Positions 7,663-17,200 of a DNA stretch of 35,154 bases are shown piece after piece (within the stretch, counting starts at the first letter, position 1; each line of letters starts with the position of its first letter). The DNA is from a virus: positions 1 through 35,154 of the IMG/VR virus record IMGVR_UViG_3300042482_001018, one strand, 5' to 3'. The notes below the pieces were generated by a model. It saw nothing but the letters and a program-made list of their open reading frames with translations, made no database searches and had not been told where the DNA came from. Both the position numbers and the translations under genes were made by a program.

Positions 7663-8054
7663 CCTCCGCCCCCTCCATGCTCAAGCAAGACCTCTACCGC
7701 AGTCCGAAGCTCGCGGTGCGGCGGAGCCCTGTGCATCGCTGGGGAGTCTTTGCGGTCGAGCCTATTGCCGCTCACGAACTCCTTGAGGAGTCACCCTTTT
7801 TCTACCTCGACAAACGCGAGATCAAAAAAGCCCCCGCCTGCGAGCCCTACACCTACTACTTTGACGACGCCTGGAGCATCGTCGGCCTCGGCCTCGCCGG
7901 ACTCTACAACCACGCAACCACCCCCAACGCAGACCACCAAATCGACAAATTAAACGAGGTCATGCGGCACTACTCCACCCGCGCCATCCAGGCCGGTGAG
8001 GAGATCACACTCCACTACGGCGAAGAAAACGCCGCCAACTTCCAGAAAGACTAA
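7659..8054 (+). CDS. SET-domain protein (possible lysine methyltransferase)
   Basis: This encodes up to 131 residues; the ATG at 7659 overlaps the upstream stop (ATGA), and a second in-frame Met at residue 7 (7677) is possible. The order of SET motifs is preserved: RWGVFAVEPIAAHELLEE (about 28-44), GLYNHATTPNAD (81-92) and the C-terminal GEEITLHYG (113-121). SET proteins transfer methyl groups from S-adenosylmethionine to lysines. The usual NHS of motif III reads NHA, but the Asn-His and the catalytic-type Tyr (LHYG) are kept. There are no pre- or post-SET Cys clusters, so this is a minimal compact SET like small viral forms. It lies between a tail fibre and a virion protein, so a phage or host protein target is plausible but unproven. 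Confidence 0.8.
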   Translation: MTSAPSMLKQDLYRSPKLAVRRSPVHRWGVFAVEPIAAHELLEESPFFYLDKREIKKAPACEPYTYYFDDAWSIVGLGLAGLYNHATTPNADHQIDKLNEVMRHYSTRAIQAGEEITLHYGEENAANFQKD

Positions 8055-8059
8055 ATACT

Positions 8060-10597
8060 ATGCCAATGAACATGAGCAACGGTGGAGGTGGTGGAGCAAT
8101 GAGCGCAGCGCCTGCGGCGATGAGTAACGCCATGTCCGGTGGCGGCAACGCCATGTCCGGTGGCAACAACGCCATGTCCAACGCAATGAGCGGCGGCATG
8201 GGCATGGGCGGCATGAGCGCCCCGCCAGCCCCGCAGCCGCGCAACTTTGCGGAGGAAATGGGAGCCATATCTGGCTCCGCCTCTGCAAACGCCCAATCGC
8301 AGGCCGACATCAGCGTAAACACCGCCGACCGACTCAGCGACCAAGCTATTGAAAGCACAGGCGACATCGCCAAGAAGCTCGGCGATAGCACCTACACCGC
8401 CGCCGCTAACCAAAATATCCGCGACGCTGGGACATCCTCCGCCCAGCTCGGCCAGAGCTACAATCAAGTCGGCCAAGTCGCCGACCGTGTGGCCGCCTAC
8501 AACGACCCCGCCCAAGCCCGCCTCAACGAGATGGCCCTCGGCCAACTCTACCGGCCCGACCAAGTTTCCTCTCAATCCGTCTCCGCCGACCAAGCGCAAG
8601 GTGCCCGCGTCGCCGATGTCGGCCGCATGCAAGCCGCCCAGGCCAATGGCCCCTCCGACGTCCAAGGCCCCGCAGGCTACAGGCCCGATCAAGTTTCCTC
8701 CCAAGCCGTCTCGGGCGCTCAAGTCGGCCCAGTCGGCGACATGCAAGCCGCCCGTGCCAACGCAGCCCGTATGCGCCAAGTCGCCGATGTGCAAGGTGCC
8801 AGCGTAGGCGGACTCGAGCGAGTCGGCGGCGTGCAAGTCGGCGGCGTGGACCCCATGGAAGCCGCCCGCATACGGCGCACGCAGGATGTCACATCCCGCG
8901 ACATCCGCGCCAGCGGAGCCGAGCGAGCACTCATGGACGAAGCCCGAAGCAATGGACTCTACGGGCAACTCCGCGACCAAGCCAGCAACGACCTCTCCCT
9001 CGGCCGGTCCCTCTCCGCCGAGCAAAGCCGCGACGCAATCCAATCCTCCCGCGCCGCATCCTCCGCCCGTGGACTCGGCCTCGGCCAATCCGCCATGGCC
9101 GCCGAGCTCCTCAACCGCGACCGCTTCGCTACTGCCAGGGAAAACGAACGCCGCACCTTCGCAGGCAATGTGCTGAACCAAGGCACGGGTCTCCAGCAAG
9201 CCGCCAACCAAGCCTACATGGGCCGCCAAGAGAGCAATGTCGGCCGCTCACTCCAAGCAGGGCTCGCCAACCAATCCGTCGCCGCCAACCGATCCCTCCA
9301 GCAAGCCCAGCTCAACCAGCAAGCTGGGCTCACCACCAACCAAAACGCCCAGCAACGCGTCCTCGCCGAGGCCGGTTACGCCCAGCAGGCCGGACTCTCA
9401 AACCAAGATTTCGCCTTCCGCGCAGGCTCGCAGGACGCCCAACTCCAGCAGCAAGCCGGACTCGCCAACCAGCAATCCGCCCTGGCGACCAACCAATTCA
9501 ACGCCGCAAACCGCCAGGCGACCAGCCTCCAAAACGCCCAGTTCGCCCAGCAGGCTGGCCTTGCCAACCAATCGACCGCCCTCCAACTCGGCCAAACCAA
9601 CGCCCAATTTCAACAGCAAGCCGCCCTTGCCAACCAATCCGCCGGACTCCAGGCAGGCCAGCTCAACCAATCCGCCAACGCCCGAGCCGCTGAGTTTCAA
9701 CAGCAAGGTGGCCTCCAAGCCTCGCTCGCCAACCAGCAGACCGGCCTCCAGCTCGGCCTCACCAACGCCCAACTGCAACAACAGGCCAACTCCGCCTCCT
9801 ACGAAGCCTCCCAGCAATCAGCCATGGCAAACGCAGGCTACGCGCAGCAGGCAGGGCTGGCAAACCAACAGGCCAACCTCACCGCCGCTCAATACAACAG
9901 CAGCCAAAACCTCGCCGCGCAGAACGCCAACCAATCCGCAAACTACAACGCGAACTACGCGAACCAAAATTTCCTGCAAGGCGTCTCCAGCCAGAATTTC
10001 AACCAATTTTCCGGCCAGCAAGGCATGCTCGGCTCCCTCTACGGCCAGCAAGCAGGCATCGCCCAAAACCAATACACCAACAACCTCGGCCTCGCCCAGG
10101 CCAACGTCGCCCTCGACCCCTACCAACGCGCACTCGGCAGCAACATCCCTATAGCCAGCCAAGGCAACGCCGCCAACATGATCGGCCAGAGCTTCGGGAA
10201 TACCATGACCTACGGCAACGACGTCTACAACACCAACACCAACATGCAGGCGAGCTTGTATAACAGCTACAATAACAACACCACCGCCCTTAAATCTGCT
10301 AATATCCAATCCGACGCCTCACGCGACGCCGCTGGCATGGGACTACAAGGTGCGGCTATGGGAGCAAGCGCCATCATAGGAGCCGCCGCCGCAGCCTGTT
10401 GGGTAGCCCGCGCCGCCTTCGGCACGACCACTACTCGTTGGGTGGAATACCGCCGCGCCATGCTCCGCCATGCCAGCGACCGCACGATCCGCCTCTACTG
10501 CCAGCACGGCCAATCCATCGCCGCCGCCATCACCACGCCACTCCGCCGCCTCGTAGCCCGCCTCACACTCCGCACCCTTCAATGGTCCTGGAACTAA
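8060..10597 (+). CDS. Repeat-rich virion protein with CWVAR C-terminal module
   Basis: This encodes 845 residues. Residues 1-60 are a Met/Gly/Asn/Ser low-complexity segment with repeated NAMSGG units. Residues about 165-225 contain a duplicated block (RPDQVSSQ-VS). Residues about 390-640 are tandem Gln/Asn-rich QQAGLANQ-type repeats, probably a long helical or fibrous rod. After a small hydrophobic Ala/Gly segment, the C-terminus (from Cys780) is a short module, ACWVARAAFG...RWVEYRR...YCQHGQSIAAAI, related to the CFI-box/CWVAR C-terminal domain seen on unrelated phage virion proteins. The last 16 bases overlap the YcaO gene start, so the two are translationally linked. It is probably an internal or ejected virion protein. 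It is also the best placed candidate substrate of the downstream YcaO-TfuA pair, which is an inference. Confidence 0.7.
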   Translation: MPMNMSNGGGGGAMSAAPAAMSNAMSGGGNAMSGGNNAMSNAMSGGMGMGGMSAPPAPQPRNFAEEMGAISGSASANAQSQADISVNTADRLSDQAIESTGDIAKKLGDSTYTAAANQNIRDAGTSSAQLGQSYNQVGQVADRVAAYNDPAQARLNEMALGQLYRPDQVSSQSVSADQAQGARVADVGRMQAAQANGPSDVQGPAGYRPDQVSSQAVSGAQVGPVGDMQAARANAARMRQVADVQGASVGGLERVGGVQVGGVDPMEAARIRRTQDVTSRDIRASGAERALMDEARSNGLYGQLRDQASNDLSLGRSLSAEQSRDAIQSSRAASSARGLGLGQSAMAAELLNRDRFATARENERRTFAGNVLNQGTGLQQAANQAYMGRQESNVGRSLQAGLANQSVAANRSLQQAQLNQQAGLTTNQNAQQRVLAEAGYAQQAGLSNQDFAFRAGSQDAQLQQQAGLANQQSALATNQFNAANRQATSLQNAQFAQQAGLANQSTALQLGQTNAQFQQQAALANQSAGLQAGQLNQSANARAAEFQQQGGLQASLANQQTGLQLGLTNAQLQQQANSASYEASQQSAMANAGYAQQAGLANQQANLTAAQYNSSQNLAAQNANQSANYNANYANQNFLQGVSSQNFNQFSGQQGMLGSLYGQQAGIAQNQYTNNLGLAQANVALDPYQRALGSNIPIASQGNAANMIGQSFGNTMTYGNDVYNTNTNMQASLYNSYNNNTTALKSANIQSDASRDAAGMGLQGAAMGASAIIGAAAAACWVARAAFGTTTTRWVEYRRAMLRHASDRTIRLYCQHGQSIAAAITTPLRRLVARLTLRTLQWSWN

Positions 10598-11757
10598 CAG
10601 AGAAAATCCGACTCGAAGGAGCCCACCGCGCCTGCACTCCAGAGCAAACGCTGGAGCGCATGCGGCCGCATTTCCACGCCGCAGGCATTACCCGCCTCGC
10701 CGAGATCACCGGGCTCGACCGCATCGGTATTTGTGTTGCCCAGTGCATCCGGCCAGATGCCATAGTGCTGGCCGTAGATTCCGGCAAAGGAGCCACTCCT
10801 GCCGCAGCGAAATGCTCGGCTATGATGGAAGGCTTCGAGCGCCATGTCGGCGAGACCAGCCTCCCCCGGCACATCCTCGCCACCGCAGCGCAGCTCGGCG
10901 ACAAAGCCGAGACACGCCTGCCGCTCTCCAAGGGAGCTGTCTTCCACCCCCACGCCCTCATGCCGTGGACCGAAGTGCGAGGCCTACAAAGTGGAGCTGC
11001 CCGCATGGTGCCTACCGACACCGTGCGCCTCATCGCCCGTCCAGACCCCGCCCCGCTTACCAGCCTGCCATTTGCCTACACAAGCAACGGCCTCTCCTCT
11101 GGCAACACCTACGCCGAAGCTGTCTGCGGTGGCCTCTACGAGTGCATCGAACGCGACGCCACAGCCATCGCCCAGCACAGGCTACAAGATTTTCCCCGTG
11201 TCGATCTCGACACCATCACCGACCCCACCGTAGCCCGGCTCGTCCGCACACTGCGAGACGCCGACATCACCCCCGTGCTCCTCGATGTCACCAGCGACAT
11301 CGGCCTGCCCACCTACATAGCCTACCTCATCGACTGCGAGAGCGGCTGCGGAGTCAATAAAGGCTACGCCGCCCACCTCGATCCAGCCGTGGCCCAAGCC
11401 CGCGCTCTCACCGAGACCATCCAAGCCCGCGCTGTATGGATCGCCGGAAGCCGCGACGACTTCCTCCACGCCCGCTACGAGATGGTCAAAGCCACCGACT
11501 CCTCCGCCATTCTCGCCCGCCTCTACAAGCACGCCACCACCAGCGCAAACGCCCATCCCGACCGCTCCCGCGACACCTTTGAGGCAGACATAGACACCCT
11601 CCTCAATCTCCTCGATGCCGCCGGCGTCCCCGAGCCACTCGTTTATGAGTTCCCCCACGACTACCCATGCGCCGTGGTGCGAATCATAACCCCTACGCTG
11701 GAAGGCTACACCTTCGACTACTCGCAACCAGGCCACCGCGCCAGGAGGGCTAAATGA
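10582..11757 (+). CDS. ycaO: YcaO-domain protein (ATP-dependent amide-backbone modification)
   Basis: This encodes 391 residues from the ATG at 10582, which overlaps the end of the upstream virion gene by 16 bases. The frame stays open further upstream, but only as a shadow of that gene. YcaO motifs are clear: SGKGATPAAAKCSAMMEGFERH (residues 67-88), SNGLSSGNTYAEA (168-180) and LYECIERDA (185-193), the ATP/Mg-binding core. YcaO enzymes use ATP to activate a peptide-bond carbonyl, giving azolines from Cys/Ser/Thr or, with a TfuA partner and a sulfur donor, thioamides. The C-terminus lacks the Pro-rich end of azoline-forming E1-independent types. The TfuA gene follows with an ATGA overlap. No ThiF-like or ocin-ThiF partner and no precursor peptide gene is visible. 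Codon usage matches the neighbours, so it is a settled part of the phage. Confidence 0.93.
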   Translation: MVLELTEKIRLEGAHRACTPEQTLERMRPHFHAAGITRLAEITGLDRIGICVAQCIRPDAIVLAVDSGKGATPAAAKCSAMMEGFERHVGETSLPRHILATAAQLGDKAETRLPLSKGAVFHPHALMPWTEVRGLQSGAARMVPTDTVRLIARPDPAPLTSLPFAYTSNGLSSGNTYAEAVCGGLYECIERDATAIAQHRLQDFPRVDLDTITDPTVARLVRTLRDADITPVLLDVTSDIGLPTYIAYLIDCESGCGVNKGYAAHLDPAVAQARALTETIQARAVWIAGSRDDFLHARYEMVKATDSSAILARLYKHATTSANAHPDRSRDTFEADIDTLLNLLDAAGVPEPLVYEFPHDYPCAVVRIITPTLEGYTFDYSQPGHRARRAK

Positions 11758-12770
11758 AAATCTTCCTCGGCCCCACCCGCCCCGGCAATATCCCCGCCGA
11801 TGCCGACCTCCGCCCCCCGGCACAGCAAGGCGACATCGCCGCCGCCGCTCTCGAAGGCCCAGATACCATCCTCCTCATCGACGGCCTCTTTCACCAAAGC
11901 CTTGCCCCCTGGCACAAGGAAATCCTCTTCGCTATCGAGCAGGGATGCCGCGTCATCGGCGCAGGCAGCCTCGGCGCACTCCGCGCCGTCGAGTGCGCCC
12001 GCTACGGAGCCGAGCCCGTCGGCATCATCGCCGGGTGGTATGCCGACGAATCCTGCACCGACGATGCCGATGTAGCCCTCGCCCACGGCCACGCCGAAGA
12101 CGGCTACCGCGCCCTCTCCATTCCAATCGTCAACCTCCGCGCCACCGCCGAGTGCCTCGTCGCCGACGGCCTCCTGCCGGCGGCCGACCTCGCAGGCATC
12201 CTCGCCACAGCCCGCAGCATCTACTATGTCGAGCGCAGTTGGCCCCGCCTCCGCCAAGCCCTCGGCCTCGTAGCAGACCTCCTCCGCGAGAACTACCGCA
12301 ACCAGAAAGCCCTCGACGCCGAGAAAGCCATCCGCCACGCCCAGCATGTCGCCGCTCCCCTCCAGCGCGACACGCCCCAGCACACGCACAGCGCCTATTT
12401 TCTCGCCCTCCTCGCCAATGACCTGCCAACCGGCGACGGCCAACGCCAGCACCACCTCACCAGCGAAGCCGACCGCACCCTCGCCACCGACCGCCACCTC
12501 GTCTCCGAGTTGGCCCAACTCCTCGGCATCGTCACCACCCCCGAAGACATCTTCGCCGCCAGCACCCGCATGTGGCATCGCCTCGGCATCACCGACTCGA
12601 AAACCGCAAAATGCTGGCTCTCCGAGCACGCCTGGACCGACGAGCAATGGTATGCCCACGCCCAGCGCGAAGCCCTCCGCCAATCCGCCCGCGATTGGCA
12701 CAACGCCAGCGGTGCCTGCCTCGACATCGTTCCACTCACCCTCGCCCACAACTTACTCAACCCAGCCTAA
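11754..12770 (+). CDS. tfuA: TfuA-like protein, partner of YcaO
   Basis: This encodes 338 residues; the ATG overlaps the YcaO stop (ATGA). The conserved TfuA core is intact: LLIDGLF (40-46), HKEILFAIEQG (54-64), GAGSLGALRAVE (69-80), GWYADE (94-99) and DDADVALAHG (103-112). The remaining about 200 residues are helical, as in many TfuA proteins. TfuA occurs next to YcaO in thioamide-forming systems, such as methyl-coenzyme M reductase thioglycine in methanogens and thioamide RiPPs of the thioviridamide and thiovarsolin types. There it is thought to help deliver sulfur or activate YcaO. Its presence here points to thioamidation rather than azoline formation. The sulfur source would have to come from the host, because no sulfur-carrier gene is seen nearby. 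Confidence 0.93.
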   Translation: MKIFLGPTRPGNIPADADLRPPAQQGDIAAAALEGPDTILLIDGLFHQSLAPWHKEILFAIEQGCRVIGAGSLGALRAVECARYGAEPVGIIAGWYADESCTDDADVALAHGHAEDGYRALSIPIVNLRATAECLVADGLLPAADLAGILATARSIYYVERSWPRLRQALGLVADLLRENYRNQKALDAEKAIRHAQHVAAPLQRDTPQHTHSAYFLALLANDLPTGDGQRQHHLTSEADRTLATDRHLVSELAQLLGIVTTPEDIFAASTRMWHRLGITDSKTAKCWLSEHAWTDEQWYAHAQREALRQSARDWHNASGACLDIVPLTLAHNLLNPA

Positions 12771-12775
12771 TACCC

Positions 12776-13309
12776 ATGCCATACAACCCCTCCGTCAATG
12801 ACCGCTCAGGCGAAATTTACGCCCAAGGCAGTAATAACGCTGCCAACCTTTACGCCCAAGGAGCTGCAAACATGCAAAACTCCCTTACCTCGTCCTTCAA
12901 TACGGCCATGGGCATGGTCAGCAACAATATAGAGAAATCCCAAGAAAACCGGATCGCCTCGGACGGTGCCAATGCCAAGTTCGACATGCTCAAGAACTAC
13001 AAAAAAACCGACGACACCCCGCTTTTCACTCAAGAAACTATCGACAAGTTCGACACCATGCCGCTCGGAAAGCGCCAAGCCTATGTCCAGACGGCAGAGG
13101 CTATTATGGACGACGATCTCAAGCGGTGGATGTATTCTCAGCAATACAACGCCCAAAACAACCGCGTGAACGCGCAGATGCTCGCCCAGCAACCCGCCGC
13201 CAACCAAGTCCCCATGAATACCAACGCCGCCCCCGCAGCGCAACCCCAGGGCAATCCCGCCGGCGGGATCAACATGAACTTTGTGACGGAGCCGAAACAG
13301 CAACAATAA
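12776..13309 (+). CDS. Hypothetical virion-associated protein
   Basis: This encodes 177 residues from the ATG at 12776, 5 bases after the TfuA stop; an upstream in-frame opening would overlap TfuA and is ignored. The N-terminus contains two copies of a short motif (IYAQGSNNAANLYAQGAANMQN), followed by a helical middle (KRQAYVQTAEAIMDDDLKRWMYSQQYN) and a Gln/Asn/Pro-rich C-terminus with the tail TEPKQQQ. The composition resembles the repeat protein upstream of YcaO. I do not recognise a family. It lies in the operon of large internal virion proteins and may be a small ejection or core component, or a second potential YcaO target. Confidence 0.55.
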   Translation: MPYNPSVNDRSGEIYAQGSNNAANLYAQGAANMQNSLTSSFNTAMGMVSNNIEKSQENRIASDGANAKFDMLKNYKKTDDTPLFTQETIDKFDTMPLGKRQAYVQTAEAIMDDDLKRWMYSQQYNAQNNRVNAQMLAQQPAANQVPMNTNAAPAAQPQGNPAGGINMNFVTEPKQQQ

Positions 13310-13313
13310 TAAT

Positions 13314-14201
13314 ATGGACGCCCCCCAATCCACCGACCTCATCACCTTCGCGGAGAACTACAATATGGGCGGCGCCGTGCCTCAGCCGCCTCCCAAGGCA
13401 TCCAAAGGCAACAGCTTTGATTTTGGCAGCATCGTCGTGCAATCCGACGAGGATTTCGCCCGACTGCCAGACTCGCAAAAGCAACTCCTGCGAAACATGA
13501 AGCAGGGCATCCAATATACGCCGCAGGCCGCTGCTGAATTCGTTGAGACCTTCAATACCCGCCTCATCGAGCAGTCAACGCCAAAAGCCCAAGCCGAGGC
13601 GTCCGCAGCTCAGTTGTCGGCCCGCAAAACCCAACTCGATATCGGCAAGCTAGAGCAAGAGACCATCGCCAAGGCGAAGGAACAAGCCGAGATCGATGTG
13701 CGCAAGCAACTCGTCCTTGGAAAGATCGAAAAATTTACAAACCCAAAAGCACAAGGGTATACACCGATGGACGGTCTGGTGGGCAAGTGGGATGGGTCCG
13801 CAGGGGCGATGATTGACTCTGGCGGATGGAACGATGCCAAGGCAGCCCAGCGTGCCGAACTCGAGCGACTCGTTAATAACGACGTGCTAGAGCTCACGAA
13901 ATTCCTAAAGCCCGTCTCCCAGGACGAATTGAAATTCCTCAAAAGCATGACGCCGCGTCTCCACCAGAACGACACGATCTGGAAGGACTACCTGCTGGAT
14001 GCCAAGACACGCATCGAAGGTGCAGGTCAACCCGCGCCATCCCAAGCGCCAACACAGCCGGCCGCCCAACCAAACTCCGCCGCCGCTTTCCACCAAGCCC
14101 CGCCACAGGCAGCCCCAGCGCAACCCGCCGCTCCACAATCCCGCGTGATACGCGGACAACGCTTCGTACAACTCCCCAATGGCAACTGGATCCCCCAATA
14201 G
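13314..14201 (+). CDS. Coiled-coil virion-associated protein
   Basis: This encodes 295 residues. Residues about 85-140 form a charged coiled coil (KAQAEASAAQLSARKTQLDIGKLEQETIAKAKEQ). Residues about 145-225 are a helical domain, and residues about 235-280 are a Pro/Ala/Gln-rich linker (APSQAPTQPAAQ). The protein ends in a short conserved-looking motif, IRGQRFVQLPNGNWIPQ, that resembles terminal tags on other phage internal proteins. The end overlaps the next, very large gene by 23 bases. No family is recognised. Context suggests an internal core or tail-tip protein that works with the 1855-residue protein. Confidence 0.55.
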   Translation: MDAPQSTDLITFAENYNMGGAVPQPPPKASKGNSFDFGSIVVQSDEDFARLPDSQKQLLRNMKQGIQYTPQAAAEFVETFNTRLIEQSTPKAQAEASAAQLSARKTQLDIGKLEQETIAKAKEQAEIDVRKQLVLGKIEKFTNPKAQGYTPMDGLVGKWDGSAGAMIDSGGWNDAKAAQRAELERLVNNDVLELTKFLKPVSQDELKFLKSMTPRLHQNDTIWKDYLLDAKTRIEGAGQPAPSQAPTQPAAQPNSAAAFHQAPPQAAPAQPAAPQSRVIRGQRFVQLPNGNWIPQ

Positions 14202-17200
14202 AGAATTCTCCACCGAGGAACTCGATGCCATGGCCGCAGCCGAGCTGCCGGTCGAGAATCCAGAAACTTCCCGCACCGCCTCTGCTCCCGTAGCAAGCGC
14301 ACCAACAGCGCCTGAAGCAACAGGCTCACCCGAGTTGGCCGTCGGGGACGGGACTTCTTTTTCCATGCAAGAGCCGCCTCGCGGTCCCGCTATGGGACCC
14401 GTCGCAAAACTCGAGGCCGGACGAGAGTACTCGACCGAGGAACTCGACCGCATCGAACAAGCCAACAAGCCCAAGGAGTACACCGCAGACGAACTCGACA
14501 AGGCAACCGTCGATGCACTCAACGACCCAAAGTACATCCCAACGCGGGACGAGTACTTCGAGCAGAAGGAGACCAAGGAACGCATGGTCGCCGCTGGCAA
14601 GCTGCCAGGCACCGCTGAGCTAGGAGCGAAGTTGGTGGGCGGATTATTTGTGACACTGGCAGATGCCGCATACACATATCTGGTAGATGCAGAAGGAAGC
14701 ATCACAAAACTACCAGAAACGTGGGATCGCGCTATGGCTGGAAAATTAAAGTATGCTCCAGGAGAATCTCTAGCTAGATCCCCAGCAACACTCCAGACTG
14801 GTTTGGGACGAGCATCACTTGAAGCACTAAAGCTCGGAGGATGGGCCAAGCAACTCCTCGAGGGTGACCCGAAGTACCGCGACGAGGCGACGGGAGAATT
14901 CTTCACATTTAGCGATCCCGATTTCCTGCGCCAGCAGATGGAGCAAGGCAAAAAACTCAGACCGACCAACGAGGAAGACCTCAAGGACTGGGAATTCGAG
15001 AACCATCTTTTCAAAAAAGGCATCGATTCCGAGTACCAAGACCTGGGACAAAAGGCCGGACCCACCGAGCTACTCGCCCGCGTACTCACCGGACGCAACC
15101 AAAACGAGCTCCCCATCGAGTCGCAGTCTCAAGTCGCAGAGATGGGATTAGATATTACAAATGCAATTCCATTCGGCGCCGGAGCGAAGGCGCTGGGATT
15201 ATCTCGCGGCATGAAGCTCGTCTCTTCACAGGCGGCAGGAGTCGTCGAGAAGCTCTCAGGCGGGCTGGTAAAGGGCAACGATGTTCTAGCCGAGCGCTTC
15301 GCCAAGGTCGTTACCAACACCACAGGACTCGCGCCCGAGGACTTAACGACGATGGGCAAAGCACTCAATTACGGAAAAAATGTAGGCATCGGCGCAGGCA
15401 TCGCCGGAGGCGCAGCCGCAGTAGGAGCGCCGCCCGAGGTCGCTGCATTCATCACGGGATTCTACCCCGCGTACAAAGCAGGCTTAGGCGTGCTCCGCAA
15501 AATCGAGACTGGGGCCGGAACGACTAAGATCATCATGCGCGAAGCCGCCGACGCCACGAACGGCCTCGACCAAGCCGCCCGCGCCGCCGTGCTGGCAAAC
15601 AACTCCGTGCCGCAGGTCTTCAAGGAAGTCCTAGAGCGTCCAAGCCAGTTCGTCAGCATCGAGAGCACACCCGCCCGACTCGCCGCGAATCAATCTCTCT
15701 CTCCGCAGATGCGTGCCTTCATGGGCAAGCTGTCGAACCCCGCCATCGTCCAAGCCGTGCGCGGATCCAGCGCACTCGCCAAGGGCGCCGTGAAAGGCGC
15801 AGCTATCAACGCCCCCTTCGCCGCTCTCGCCTACAACGCCGGAGAGGACGAACAAGCCGCCGGCATGCTCGGCGCTGGCGTCGCCTTCGGTGCCGCAGGT
15901 GCAGGCATCGATAGATTCACAGGTCTCCAGGAACGCCGCCAACAGGCCGCCATCTCCGACGTATCCCGCATGCTGGTAGATGTGGAACTCAACGCCGGAG
16001 ATGTCTCCAAGCTCATGTCCACGCAGACACCAGACAACCTCGTCAAGCTCGCCGCCATGCAGGGCACGTTCCGCAACGGCCTTGACTTCGTCCCGCTCAA
16101 CGCCATCGACTACGAGAAAAATGTGTCCTCCAATGGAGGTGCTGGTGCGGCCGGTCTTTTTCTACAAGCTATCCCAGGCGAACGCGCACGCATCTACATC
16201 AACCTCGACGCGAAACGCCAAGGCATCGAGCCGCACGAATTCGGCCACGCCCTGCTCGCGAGCGGCGCCCTCGACGGACAGCAAAAGTACGCCGCCCGCG
16301 CTTGGGTAGAGAAAGCCTACGGATCCGACGGCATCAAGTCCCGAGCCTCCGAATACGCCAGTGCCATCATCAGAGCCAAAAACTCCGAGGCATTCCCCGA
16401 CGGCAACTTCGAGATCAGCCCAGGCACACTCGCCAGCGAGATGGACAACCTCACGCAGGGCGGACTCGCCAGAGGCGACATGGACGGGCTCGACTGGGCC
16501 CGAGACGAGATCTTCGCCGAGACCTTTGCCCAAGCCAGCCAGTCGATGGACTTCTCAGCGATCCGCCGAGGAGCACCCGCCGGCGGCAACGTCCTCACCT
16601 TCGCCGAGGGTATCCTCGGAGCCCAATCCCGAGCCCTCTCCGCGAGCGGTGTGCGTATCGACTCGCAGACCGGCGCCCCGCTCGACACGCCGGACGCCCT
16701 TTTCAAAGATAACCCGCTCCTCGCCACCGACAAGAATCTCATCAACCAACTCGGGACCTACATCAATAACTACCGGCAGTGGGCAAACGACCCGACCCAC
16801 GAAAAGCCACGCCCCAACAAAGTCGCCCCCAGCGGCCGCGCCAGCGACGTCATCAACAACCCTCAGGTCACCTTCTACGACAGAGGAGACGGAGTCAAAG
16901 CCACCACCTTCGCCGTACAAGACCCCGTCACCGGACAGGCCGTCCTCCGCGACCAGCGCGACCTCAACGCCGAGCACGCCAAGGTCAAAGATCAACTGAA
17001 GGCCCTCGGAGGGTCCAAGCTACTCCAGCCATCCGACCCCGTCCTAGGCCCCAAGAAGACAACCGACGGCCGCGTGACCGTGCGTGGACGTGTGCTGCCG
17101 CAGTCCTTCGACTTCCTCAACGGATTCATGCCGCACATCCGCAACTTCGCTCGGCAGTTTGAAGCCCTCGGAGCCGCAGGCGAAAGCATGCAGGTCCGCT

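Noticed and set aside
1-8054. Diversity-generating retroelement suggested by the tropism-like fibre N-termini
   Set aside because: No reverse transcriptase gene and no template/variable repeat pair is visible in the window.
8051-9229. Long reverse-strand open frame of 392 codons
   Set aside because: It is antisense to the repeat-rich virion gene, Gly/Ala/Val-biased, and arises from its GC-rich codons.
10399-10581. Longer YcaO reading frame extending upstream of 10582
   Set aside because: This part is a frame shadow of the upstream virion gene; YcaO homology begins after the ATG at 10582.
12771-12775. RiPP precursor peptide gene near YcaO-TfuA
   Set aside because: The gaps around the pair are only a few bases and no short leader-core ORF is visible; both neighbouring genes encode larger virion-type proteins.
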